A stretch of 64,000 bases of DNA from Pseudomonadales bacterium (GTDB taxonomy: Bacteria; Pseudomonadota; Gammaproteobacteria; Pseudomonadales; Porticoccaceae), in contig JACKOF010000001.1 of NCBI GenBank assembly GCA_024234435.1, positions 620,001 to 684,000 on the forward strand, in the 5' to 3' direction. A program made the position numbers and the translations under genes. Below, in pieces: positions 47,413 to 55,987 of this stretch. The notes beneath the pieces are model-generated. The model did no database searches and was not told the DNA's origin. It saw only the letters and a program-made list of their open reading frames with translations. The stretch's first letter is position 1. Every line of letters begins with the position of its first letter.

Positions 47413-47815
47413 ATGATCGCTCAAGCCGAACAACTGCTGCAACGTGGTTCCAGTGTCACCAGTTCACTGCTGCCGGCGATTTTCAATATCTTCAGCCAGT
47501 GGCGCCTCACTGGTGCCCAGCAGATGACGCTATTGGGGCTCAGTAATGAGAAGACCCTCTACTAACTGGAAGAGCCAACCCGAGAAGGCCAAGCTGACGC
47601 GAGACCTGTTGGAACGGGCCAGCTACATTTTGGGGATCTACAAGTCCCTGCAAATCCTGTTGCCTGATCAGGTGCTGGCTGACCAGTGGCTGGCCACACC
47701 GAACGACAACCCGCTGTTCAATGGCACGGCGCCGCTGGACCGGATACTTGCTGGTCAGGTGGTCGACCTGGCCGTGGTCAGGGATTTTCTCGATGCGGAG
47801 CGGGGTGGCTGGTGA
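47413..47815 (+). pseudogene. Xre/MbcA/ParS-type antitoxin, frameshifted
   Basis: The first frame (51 codons from ATG 47413, after a perfect TAGGAGG) gives IFSQWRLTGAQQMTLLGLSN, the helix-turn-helix part. An extra T near 47566 ends it with TAA. The other part (to 47815) has ERASYILGIYKSLQILL and FNGTAPLDRILAGQVVDLAV, the toxin-binding ParS/MbcA C-terminal region. Together they make one antitoxin of the RES-Xre type. As read, the antitoxin is broken although the toxin gene is intact, which suggests either a sequence error or an inactive toxin. Confidence 0.78.
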
Positions 47816-48504
47816 TTGCAATCGATACGCTACCCAGCAGCGAGGTCAATGAACCGGTCTATCGGGTCATACTGTCGCGCTACCCGCAGATCAACCTGTT
47901 TGAGCGCGTCTCCAACCCACAGGATTGGGAGGTGCTCTACGCTGTCGAGTCCCTGACGAATCCCAGGCTACGGGATGAAGTCGGTGATATTCGCCTGGTG
48001 CCGCCGGAAGACCGCGTCTATGGCGATGGTGCATCCTGGATCATGGCGGCCTTTACCCACCCGCCAGTCGATGGGCGAGGTGGTCGCTTCAACCGGGACT
48101 TCGGTATCTATTACTGCGCCGCCGATGAAGCGGTCGCCATCGCTGAATCGTCTTTCCACCGGGCGCGCTTCCTGCGGGAATCCCGAATCGACAAAACTAC
48201 CCAGGAAATGCGCGTTATCCGCGCGCAGCTGGGGCAGACAACCCTTCACGATGTAAGGCGCCTGGTTGGACATGCCATTTACCATCCCGATGACTACGGT
48301 GAAGCCCAGCAGCTCGGTTACGCGTTACGTGATGCCAAAAGTTTCGGCGTTCACTACCAAAGCGTGAGAGCGCAAGGGGAGTGCTACGGGGTGATGCGTG
48401 CTCGAGCGCTGTCCGATGCGATCCACTGGCGCTATCTGCGCTACCACTATGACCAAGGGACGATCGTTGACGTTGAATCCCTCGATGGCAGTGGCAGGAG
48501 GTGA
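47812..48504 (+). CDS. RES-domain toxin
   Basis: A 230-residue protein with a RES domain: VYRVILSRYPQINLFERVSN, GRGGRFNRDFGIYYCA and VAIAESSFHRARFL hold the conserved Arg, Tyr and Glu/Ser of the NAD-cleaving or ADP-ribosyl-type active site. Its GTG overlaps the antitoxin stop (GTGA). RES toxins such as MbcT deplete NAD+. The core residues look intact. Confidence 0.85.
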   Translation: MIAIDTLPSSEVNEPVYRVILSRYPQINLFERVSNPQDWEVLYAVESLTNPRLRDEVGDIRLVPPEDRVYGDGASWIMAAFTHPPVDGRGGRFNRDFGIYYCAADEAVAIAESSFHRARFLRESRIDKTTQEMRVIRAQLGQTTLHDVRRLVGHAIYHPDDYGEAQQLGYALRDAKSFGVHYQSVRAQGECYGVMRARALSDAIHWRYLRYHYDQGTIVDVESLDGSGRR

Positions 48505-48509
48505 TGGCA

Positions 48510-49106
48510 ATGTACAAAGAACTGCTGTGGATCTTCACCCAACTCCCGGACGATTACATCGTCCTTGATACCGAAACCACCGGACTCCCTGACGAAAACG
48601 GCCCGCCGGATATCGTGACACTCGGTATCACCGTGGTAAGAAATCGAGAGATAGCGGAATCCGTCGAATTTAAAACACGGCCACAAAAACACATTTCAGA
48701 AGAAGCACAAAGAATACACGGGATCACCAATGAACAGGCCGCTGAATTCGAATCCTTCGACGCCCAATGGAACCAGATTGCCGAATACCTGAAAGATCGG
48801 CTTATCGTCATTCACAACGCCAGTTTTGACTGGCCGATTATGCTGGATCACGTTGCCCGCTACGGTTTATCAATGCCGCCAATTCAAGGTGTATTTTGCA
48901 GTCAGAAAGCAGCCATTCCCTGGGCGCAGGCAATGAACCTGCCGTGCAGCCACAGAGGACCGTCGTTAGATACGCTGACGAAAGTTCTGGGTATTGAAGA
49001 CCTCAGAGCAAAGTTTGGTGGAATTCATGGGGCGCAGATAGATAGTCAGCAAGCGGCTCAAGTTTCAGAGGTGATGAGACACAATGGTAATATAGATCAG
49101 GCTTAA
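48510..49106 (+). CDS. DEDDh 3'-5' exonuclease (DnaQ-like)
   Basis: A 198-residue nuclease. The first motif is VLDTETTG (D20, E22), the second is the Asp in HNASFDWPIM, and the C-terminal motif is IHGAQIDSQ with the catalytic His and Asp. It is a single-domain DnaQ/RNase T-type enzyme with no polymerase fusion. GGAGG at 48497-48501 fixes ATG 48510. It follows the RES toxin closely and precedes a large P-loop NTPase, so it may act with either. Confidence 0.85.
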   Translation: MYKELLWIFTQLPDDYIVLDTETTGLPDENGPPDIVTLGITVVRNREIAESVEFKTRPQKHISEEAQRIHGITNEQAAEFESFDAQWNQIAEYLKDRLIVIHNASFDWPIMLDHVARYGLSMPPIQGVFCSQKAAIPWAQAMNLPCSHRGPSLDTLTKVLGIEDLRAKFGGIHGAQIDSQQAAQVSEVMRHNGNIDQA

Positions 49107-49158
49107 ATCTTGAGTCACGATTGATGGAAATAGATCTTTAAGGTTAGTTCAGTATCGT

Positions 49159-49866
49159 ATGATAAAGACAATCACCTCACTAACACGCTGGCTTGCCAAT
49201 CGCATCTATAGCATTGTGTCTTGGCTGGAAAGCAAAGACCGCTCCGCCGACATGCAATCGAAGTTCGTGGACCTTGCGCCAACTGATGAGGCGGACAAGG
49301 CTGGCGTATATTCCGAAGCGATTCTGTTTGCCACGAACAATGCGAAGGTCTCCAACATTGCCCTAACGGGTCCCTATGGGTCGGGAAAGAGCAGCATCAT
49401 CCAATCCTTCTTGAAGAAGTATCGGCGGCCTGCGCTTCATATTTCTCTCGCTGCGTTCGTTCCCGAGGCCGATTCGGGGGGCGAGAAGGTGAGCCGTCAA
49501 GAGATAGAGAGAAGCATCTTGCAGCAGATGCTGTATGGTGCTGACGCAAACAAGCTTCCGTTATCGCGGTTTAAAAGAATTCAGTCGCCCGGTGTTGGGT
49601 CGATTTTCAAATCTCTTTACATAATGCTTGGAACTCTCGCGCTTTGGTACGTGTTTCATCAGCGAGAAGACATCATCAGCGGCTCCTTTTTCGTTCCGCT
49701 CGCGCTCAGCAATTGGCTTAACCTGGGGATCTTCCTGCTCGCGGCATCATTCCTCTGGGTGGCATTGCATCACCTTTATGTCGCGAGCTTCGGTCTGTCA
49801 CTCAAGAGCATCTCGTTGAAGGACGTTGAGATAAAGCCGCACATGATGACCAGTCGTCCATATTGA
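49159..49866 (+). CDS. YobI-type P-loop NTPase, N-terminal part (Walker A and membrane region)
   Basis: A 235-residue frame. It opens with a short hydrophobic helix, then FVDLAPTDEADKAGVYSEAI, Walker A ALTGPYGSGKSSI (about 69-81), and two membrane helices (about 153-172 and 180-210). This is the first third of a YobI-family NTPase. It ends at TGA 49866 just before the segment that should contain its Walker B; the following gene supplies that. Either the gene is split by a frameshift or two coupled genes make two chains. Confidence 0.75.
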   Translation: MIKTITSLTRWLANRIYSIVSWLESKDRSADMQSKFVDLAPTDEADKAGVYSEAILFATNNAKVSNIALTGPYGSGKSSIIQSFLKKYRRPALHISLAAFVPEADSGGEKVSRQEIERSILQQMLYGADANKLPLSRFKRIQSPGVGSIFKSLYIMLGTLALWYVFHQREDIISGSFFVPLALSNWLNLGIFLLAASFLWVALHHLYVASFGLSLKSISLKDVEIKPHMMTSRPY

Positions 49867-52769
49867 ACCGTCACCTAGACGAAATAGTTTACTTCTTTCA
49901 ATCAACCGATTACGACCTTGTAGTCATTGAGGATATAGATCGATTTGAAAATGCCGAAATTTTCGTCACACTGCGCGAAATTAATAGCCTCGTGAACGAG
50001 AACGCTGGCGTGAAACGCACCATCAGATTCCTCTACGCCCTGCGCGACGACATGTTTGTCAACACCGATCGAACCAAGTTCTTCGAATTCATCATTCCCG
50101 TCATACCGATCATCAACACATCGAATTCGATCGACATGGTATTGGAACAGGGAAGGAGACTTGAACTCGACGGGCGCCTTGATCGGCAGTTTCTGAGAGA
50201 AGTCTCACGATACTTGAACGACCTGAGATTGATTCAGAACATCTTTAATGAATACGCCATTTATGTGGCTAATTTGGAAACTGATGGAGAGAATCTGCTC
50301 GACGCCAACAAGCTCCTCGCGATCCTGATCTATAAAAACGTCTATCCAAGGGACTTTGAGCAACTGCACCGCGGCGAGGGTGCTCTCGCCGAAATCTTGA
50401 ACCACCAAGACGAGTTGATCAGACATGGTGAGACCACTTACAGGAACGAGATCGCGGAACTCGAAGAGCGGCTCAACGCCGCCGAACGACAGACGCCTTC
50501 AGACGTGAGAGAATTGCGCCAAATTTACGCTATGGCTCTGCTTGAAAAGCTGCCCGCGAATGTTGCAAGCGTCAGTCTTGACGGGCGAATATGGATCAGC
50601 CTTCAGCAGATGGTCGCGCACGATGCGTTTGAACAGCTGCTAGACGCTCCGCGTCTTATCTGTCGCAGCGTTCAGGGACATCAACAACAGCACAATATTC
50701 CTAATCTGCAAAATGAGGTGGATTCTCAGAAATCCTATCAGCAACGCAAGGACGAGATCGAAAGCAAGGCGACTGACAGTAAGAACAAGAGCTTGCGCCG
50801 AGTACGCGACCTTAAATCAAAGATCGCAACGCTTCGCACCACTAAGCTCAACGAGCTCTTGCGTTTGAACACCGATCGCGTCCAAGATCTTTTCGAGGAC
50901 TTCGGGGAAAACGGAGAACTTGCCCGTTTTTTGATCCTGGAAGGCCATCTCGACGATACCTATTACCAATACACGTCACTCTTTCACTCGGGCCGTTTGT
51001 CGCCCAATGACAACAAGTTTCTGATCCAAATACGGGCATTCGTCACGCCTGAGCCGGGTTTTCCGATTGATAATCCCAAAGAGGTCATTGCCGCGATGCG
51101 AGATGAAGACTTCCGGCAAAGTTACGTTTTGAACGTTAAGCTCGTTGATAGCCTCCTGAGTGATCGGAGTCGCTATCTTGACCAAACGCAGAAGCTTTTC
51201 GAGTTTCTCTCGGCCGAGTTTGAGAGCTGCGAGGGCTTTTTCGATGCCTATTATGACAGCGGCCGCTATGTTGCAGGATTACTATCGGGATTAGCCGACG
51301 CTTGGAAAGGTCTCGTCCCAACAGCCATTGCCAGCCCCAAGAATATCCTTCACGTCACCCAACTACTTGCGGGCCTACCTGAAGGCTCGCTCAAAACGCT
51401 CGCAAGGGATTTTGACGAACTACCGGAATTTGTTTCGGCGAACCTTCCTGAAATTCTGGAGCAGTCACCCGAACTAGCACCGGAACGCCTTAAATGCCTC
51501 GACTTCGAGGTCAAAGATCTGGCTGCAATCAAAAAACACTTTGGAATTGTAAGGTTCATGTTCGAGGCGGGACTTTTCGAACTTACGATAGCGAACCTGG
51601 AATACATCTACGGGTCGATATTGGGAGAGAACGATCTCGAGCCACTGCGCGAGAGAAACTTCACTGCCATACGTTTGACGAACAACGCTATCTTGATGGA
51701 GCGGGTCGAACGCGATTTCGACCGCTACTTTAGCGATGTACTTTTGGAGATGGAAGAAAACTCTAAAGAGGATGCACCTGCTATTCTTTCCGTGGTTCGC
51801 CACGATACACTTGATGAGGATGATCTTCGGGAGTTTTTAGAACGGCAGACAACATTATTGCCAAGCCTGGAGGACGTGCCTAAAAGATTGCACGCGGTGC
51901 TGTTCAAGCTAAGTATGATCGAACCAACTTGGGTGAACTGTCGTGATTTTATAGAAAGTGAGGGATTCGAGGCAGATAGCTTGGTTGGCTATCTTGATCG
52001 AGATGGTGTTCGTTCGGCTATCCTGCAACACCCCATACCAAGTGACTCAGATTCACTGCAGCTGCGTCAGTTCATCGTCGGGGCAGGTTCGCTGTCTGAT
52101 ACCGCCTATAGTGAATATGCTCACGCCCTGCCGAACTCGTTCAAAAAGCCACCCGAAGGACTCGAGCCAGCCAAGCTTCGAATCCTGATAAATGAAGGAA
52201 AAATCACATTATCTAAGGAAAGTCTCGACGCTCTCGCAGACAACAGGAATTTGCAGGTACTATTCGTCGCGGCCAACATCGACACATATCTGACAGATCC
52301 AGACAACTTTGCACTCGACGATGGTTTCCGAGAGGAGCTTCTTCGATCTGAAATTGATAGTGTAGCCAAGCTCCGGTTAGTCGAATTGATGGATCTAGAG
52401 GCGCTAGTAGGCCTTCCCGAGCGGTCAGCACTTGTCGGCTCGATTATTGACAACACCGACGCCAATATATCCAACCTTAATGGGAGTATTGTGCAATCTC
52501 TAATAACGCATTCTACGCTCATAGCAACGCAAATTTCACTCTTTAACAAATATCACTCTCTTATGACCGATGACGAAGTGCGTCATGTCTTGGCCAATTT
52601 ACCGAAACCATTTTCCGAAATAAAATCTGGGTACAATAAGCCGAGACTGGAAAACACACTCGAGAATCAGAATTTGGTCAGATGGCTTGATTCAAGAAAC
52701 ATTATTTCGTCATGGAGTGAGGGTGGATTCTTTACTGACGATATAAGAGTGAATCTCTATAGGCGCTGA
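49863..52769 (+). CDS. YobI-type P-loop NTPase, C-terminal part (Walker B onward)
   Basis: A 968-residue frame beginning TTG 49863, overlapping the previous stop (TTGA). It starts NRHLDEIVYFFQSTDYDLVV, and the IEDIDRFEN Walker B/sensor follows at once (residues 20-30). Then come a winged/helical portion, two coiled-coil stretches (about 185-215 and 300-340) and a long helical-repeat C-terminus with no domain I know. Together with the preceding frame it would be about 1200 residues. Its base composition is lower in G+C than the ICE genes on both sides, suggesting separate acquisition. Confidence 0.75.
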   Translation: MNRHLDEIVYFFQSTDYDLVVIEDIDRFENAEIFVTLREINSLVNENAGVKRTIRFLYALRDDMFVNTDRTKFFEFIIPVIPIINTSNSIDMVLEQGRRLELDGRLDRQFLREVSRYLNDLRLIQNIFNEYAIYVANLETDGENLLDANKLLAILIYKNVYPRDFEQLHRGEGALAEILNHQDELIRHGETTYRNEIAELEERLNAAERQTPSDVRELRQIYAMALLEKLPANVASVSLDGRIWISLQQMVAHDAFEQLLDAPRLICRSVQGHQQQHNIPNLQNEVDSQKSYQQRKDEIESKATDSKNKSLRRVRDLKSKIATLRTTKLNELLRLNTDRVQDLFEDFGENGELARFLILEGHLDDTYYQYTSLFHSGRLSPNDNKFLIQIRAFVTPEPGFPIDNPKEVIAAMRDEDFRQSYVLNVKLVDSLLSDRSRYLDQTQKLFEFLSAEFESCEGFFDAYYDSGRYVAGLLSGLADAWKGLVPTAIASPKNILHVTQLLAGLPEGSLKTLARDFDELPEFVSANLPEILEQSPELAPERLKCLDFEVKDLAAIKKHFGIVRFMFEAGLFELTIANLEYIYGSILGENDLEPLRERNFTAIRLTNNAILMERVERDFDRYFSDVLLEMEENSKEDAPAILSVVRHDTLDEDDLREFLERQTTLLPSLEDVPKRLHAVLFKLSMIEPTWVNCRDFIESEGFEADSLVGYLDRDGVRSAILQHPIPSDSDSLQLRQFIVGAGSLSDTAYSEYAHALPNSFKKPPEGLEPAKLRILINEGKITLSKESLDALADNRNLQVLFVAANIDTYLTDPDNFALDDGFREELLRSEIDSVAKLRLVELMDLEALVGLPERSALVGSIIDNTDANISNLNGSIVQSLITHSTLIATQISLFNKYHSLMTDDEVRHVLANLPKPFSEIKSGYNKPRLENTLENQNLVRWLDSRNIISSWSEGGFFTDDIRVNLYRR

Positions 52770-53009
52770 TTAACGGCTTCCAAAATTCCATACTGTCTCG
52801 GTGTCAGCACTACCCCACCTGGAGCGTAAAACCCTGGAGATTTGGGGGCAGGTCTTTGATTTTTTATTCACTGAATGTTTGCTAATGGTCGTGAATAGAT
52901 TTTGTCTGAGGATCTAAAAACCACACCACCCACCGAATAGATTTCTCATCGTCCTTCCCAGCTAATTCTCGCACTATGCCCCGTAACAACTCACGGGAGC
53001 AGCAGTGCC

Positions 53010-53312
53010 ATGAAACGCCATCTCTGGCTACCTTCTTTTCTGATTATAGGCTTGGTTGTCACGCCGTCGGCTTTTGCCGATGCAGACGCCGAGCGCGAGG
53101 CGCTCGCCAAAATCATCCATGAGCTCAATGCCCTCGAGCCACTAATTAAGCGCGCAGAGGCCAACGCCGAGCAGGATTCCCGTATCCGATTTCGCTATGA
53201 CTGGCTGCGTCAGGATCTGAAGCAGATCAAGGACGGCATCCAGTCACACATCGACTCTCCCCGTGCTCAGCCTCGCTCATTTCCGCCATTGCGCGGCGAT
53301 TACCGTCGATAG
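53010..53312 (+). CDS. RAQPRD-family ICE protein
   Basis: A 100-residue exported protein with a signal peptide to about residue 24 and a charged helical body. It carries the name-giving motif RAQPR near the C-terminus (SPRAQPRSFPPLRGDYRR). It opens the second block of conjugation genes. Function in transfer is not known. Confidence 0.9.
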   Translation: MKRHLWLPSFLIIGLVVTPSAFADADAEREALAKIIHELNALEPLIKRAEANAEQDSRIRFRYDWLRQDLKQIKDGIQSHIDSPRAQPRSFPPLRGDYRR

Positions 53313-53320
53313 GTTTCGTC

Positions 53321-53551
53321 ATGAACGCCGCACAACAAACAGCTTTTCAAGCCGGTTCCGGTATTACCCCAGCCACCATGCTGACGGCCATCGCGTCGAT
53401 GGTGTTGGTGTTGGCGTTTGTCTGGGTGATCTGGGTAGCGTTAGGCACTTTTCGGGCCTGGCAGGAAGGGCAGGCCACGCTCTTTGATCTGACCTGGAGC
53501 ACCCTGCGGGCAAGCATTGTGTTGATGGTTTTGGGTTTCTATTTGCGGTGA
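53321..53551 (+). CDS. TIGR03758-family small ICE membrane protein
   Basis: A 76-residue protein with two membrane helices (about 18-42 and 53-75) joined by TFRAWQEGQATLFDLTW. It lies between RAQPRD and TIGR03745 as in other elements of the class. Probably an inner-membrane part of the mating-pair apparatus. Confidence 0.85.
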   Translation: MNAAQQTAFQAGSGITPATMLTAIASMVLVLAFVWVIWVALGTFRAWQEGQATLFDLTWSTLRASIVLMVLGFYLR

Positions 53552-53662
53552 GTCGATCGAGTTGAGACCGAGAAAGTCCGGTAAGGGCAAACGGCGATGC
53601 AGCGCAGTGGGATGCGGGGATGGTTCCCCTTTTTATCAGCGTTACAGAAGAGGACATTTGTT

Positions 53663-54040
53663 ATGGGCACATCAAATACAAAAAGCGGTTTTAGCAAAAA
53701 GTCTGTTGTTATCAGCAAGTCGCTATCGCCAGTGGTCGCGGTGCTATTCCCACTGCCGCTCTGGGCGGCGTTGCCGACACCGGTTGCGCCGAGTACCGCG
53801 CCACCAGCGGGTGACTGGATCGGCTTGATTCAAGGCTACATCAAAGATGGTGGCTTGGTGCTCGGCCTGGCCATCGCAGTGCTGGGTTTTCTCTGGATCG
53901 CCTACCTGGGCTTCGCAAAATTCAATGAAGCTCGCCAGGGCAAGGCGGAGTGGGCTGAAGTCGGTGTGCTGGGGATTGTCGGCGCGATCGTGCTGATCTT
54001 CGCCAGCTATCTGCTCACAGAAGCGGCTGGGGTTATTTAA
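53663..54040 (+). CDS. TIGR03745-family ICE membrane protein
   Basis: A 125-residue protein with a signal/anchor region, then GDWIGLIQGYIKDGGLVLGL and a second hydrophobic segment to the C-terminus. Conserved order places it after TIGR03758. It resembles a VirB2/VirB3-size component. AGAGGA at 53648-53653 supports ATG 53663 rather than 53597. Confidence 0.85.
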   Translation: MGTSNTKSGFSKKSVVISKSLSPVVAVLFPLPLWAALPTPVAPSTAPPAGDWIGLIQGYIKDGGLVLGLAIAVLGFLWIAYLGFAKFNEARQGKAEWAEVGVLGIVGAIVLIFASYLLTEAAGVI

Positions 54041-54078
54041 CACCCGACGTCAATATCAACTTGCCGTAGGAGACGCGA

Positions 54079-54459
54079 ATGTCCAACGACCATGAAATTC
54101 TGGCGGATCGGCTCAATGCCGAGCCCGCCATCTTTAAAGGTTGCTCTTCTTCAGAGCTGGGCATGATTGTGGGGTTGGCCATTGTGATATGGCTGCCCCT
54201 CAGTCTGTTACTGGCCTGGTTGCTGGGTGCCATCACCATGGGTTTTGGTATCGCCGGTGTCGGTGTGGTGGCCACTGTGGTCGCTCTGGCGACGCTGTTT
54301 CAGCGTATCAAACGCGGCCGACCTGAAGGCTATTACCAGCAATGGCTGCGTATCCGTCTGCAGACGATGGGGCTGTATCGCACGCCCTGGGTACTACGCA
54401 GCGGGTCCTGGGATATAGGGAGAACGCACTATGCGCCGCTACCGACTCGAAATCGATAA
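54079..54459 (+). CDS. TIGR03750-family ICE protein (VirB3-like)
   Basis: A 126-residue protein with ILADRLNAEPAIFKGCSSSE, one or two adjacent membrane segments (about 28-70), and a basic cytoplasmic tail RIKRGRPEGYYQQWLRIRLQ. It matches the small VirB3-like subunit of this T4SS class. Its end overlaps the next gene by 29 bp. Confidence 0.88.
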   Translation: MSNDHEILADRLNAEPAIFKGCSSSELGMIVGLAIVIWLPLSLLLAWLLGAITMGFGIAGVGVVATVVALATLFQRIKRGRPEGYYQQWLRIRLQTMGLYRTPWVLRSGSWDIGRTHYAPLPTRNR

Positions 54460-55108
54460 CGTGCGGTCCCATTTGCGCTCCCTGTGGATCGTGATTGGCT
54501 TGCAAGGGATGATCATTCTCGCGCTCTGGATCGGCTGGAGCCAGGCACCCAAGCAGCTGCGGGTTTATGTGCCACCCGATCTGCGCTCGGGTGCAGTTCT
54601 GGCGGCTGAGGAGGTGCCTCCGGCCAATGTCTATGCCTTTGCGTTCTATATCTTTCAGCAACTCAATCGCTGGCCCGAAAACGGCGCAACGGATTACGGC
54701 AGCGCAATTTTTCGGATCTCGCCCTACCTGACACCGCGCTACCGCAATGACCTGATCGCCGATATGGAACTCAAAGCCCGGCGCGGCGAGTTGGCCTACC
54801 GGGTGCGCGGTGTCCATGAAGTGCCGGGGCACGGCTACGAGGAGCGCCGCGTCGATGTGTTATCGCCCGATGTCTGGATTGTCTGGCTGGATCTGGATCT
54901 GCTGGAGTCCGTGAAAGGCATGACCGTCAAGCAAACCACGATTCGCTACCCGATTCGCGTGGTGCGTCAGGCTATCGATCCGGAAGCCAATCCCTGGGGG
55001 TTGGCACTCGACGGCTACGCCAGTGACGGCCCGCGTCGATTAACCGATGCCGAACTCGCCGAATCCAGCGCAACGGGCACCAACACAGGTAAGGAATCCT
55101 CAAGATGA
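54431..55108 (+). CDS. TIGR03746-family ICE protein (VirB8/TraE-like)
   Basis: A 225-residue bitopic protein: a short cytoplasmic part, one anchor (about 17-35, WIVIGLQGMIILALWIGW), then a periplasmic domain with AFAFYIFQQLNRWPENGATD and the VRGVHEVPGHGYEERRV loop. This agrees with the TraE-like NTF2-type subunit of the T4SS core. Overlaps TIGR03749 by 4 bp. Confidence 0.88.
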   Translation: MRRYRLEIDNVRSHLRSLWIVIGLQGMIILALWIGWSQAPKQLRVYVPPDLRSGAVLAAEEVPPANVYAFAFYIFQQLNRWPENGATDYGSAIFRISPYLTPRYRNDLIADMELKARRGELAYRVRGVHEVPGHGYEERRVDVLSPDVWIVWLDLDLLESVKGMTVKQTTIRYPIRVVRQAIDPEANPWGLALDGYASDGPRRLTDAELAESSATGTNTGKESSR

Positions 55109-55953
55109 ATACTCGGTATTTTTACTCCCCAGTGAAATGCATCGCTCTGCTCTGGTTTCATTTTTTAGGGCTATGTTTCCCGCTGCTGTCCTTTGCACAA
55201 GTCGATGACGCGGCATTGAGCACTCAGGAACGCGTTGTCTGGAACAAAGCGCCCATCGCAATTCCCTTGGTCGTCGGTGAAGAGCGCCTGGTGCATTTTC
55301 CGGATTCGGTGAGCATCGGCCTGCCGCAGTCACTGACACCGTTGCTGCGCAGCCAAAGCATCAACGGCACCCTATACCTGTTGGCCAGGCAAGCCTTTGA
55401 GCCCACCCGTGTCATGGTGCGCCCGGAAACCGACGGCCCGATCTACGTCCTCGATATATCAGCGGCGCCAGGCGGAGCAGACAGTCGATCATTGCCGGAT
55501 GTACAGGTGCTGCTCCAATCACCACAAAAGCCACCGCAGGATTCGTCGGAAAACGCCGGTGCCGATCAGTCAACATCGGGCAACCGCTCACAGCCTTTGG
55601 GGTATGCCGCTTTAACCCGATATGCCGCGCAACAACTCTATGCGCCAACACGACTGATCCCCCGGCAGCCGGGCGTGGTTGCCATACCCGTGAACCCCGA
55701 ACCGGTCGACTTGGTGGTTGGCGGCAAGATCGAAGCCGTGCCGGTTGCCGCCTGGAAGGCGGGTTTGCGGTACGTCACTGCCGTCAAGCTGATCAATCGT
55801 ACCCAAAGACCCGTGGTGCTGGATCCACGCGAACTGCGCGGGTCATGGCTGGCGGCGACCTTTCAGCACAATCGCCTGTTACCCGCTGGCAGTGAGGCCG
55901 ATACCACAGCCGTCTATCTGGTGTCGGATCGGCGCTTTGATGCGGCCTTTTGA
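55105..55953 (+). CDS. TIGR03749-family ICE protein (TraK/VirB9-like)
   Basis: A 282-residue periplasmic protein with signal peptide (ending about FAQVDD), ERVVWNKAPIAIPLVVGEER, and a C-terminal domain with RYVTAVKLINRTQRPVVLDP. It corresponds to the TraK-type secretin-like component of F/SXT systems. The ATG overlaps the upstream stop. Confidence 0.88.
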   Translation: MNTRYFYSPVKCIALLWFHFLGLCFPLLSFAQVDDAALSTQERVVWNKAPIAIPLVVGEERLVHFPDSVSIGLPQSLTPLLRSQSINGTLYLLARQAFEPTRVMVRPETDGPIYVLDISAAPGGADSRSLPDVQVLLQSPQKPPQDSSENAGADQSTSGNRSQPLGYAALTRYAAQQLYAPTRLIPRQPGVVAIPVNPEPVDLVVGGKIEAVPVAAWKAGLRYVTAVKLINRTQRPVVLDPRELRGSWLAATFQHNRLLPAGSEADTTAVYLVSDRRFDAAF

Positions 55954-55987
55954 TGTGGCGCTTTGAGAGAGGATAGGAATCTACCCC

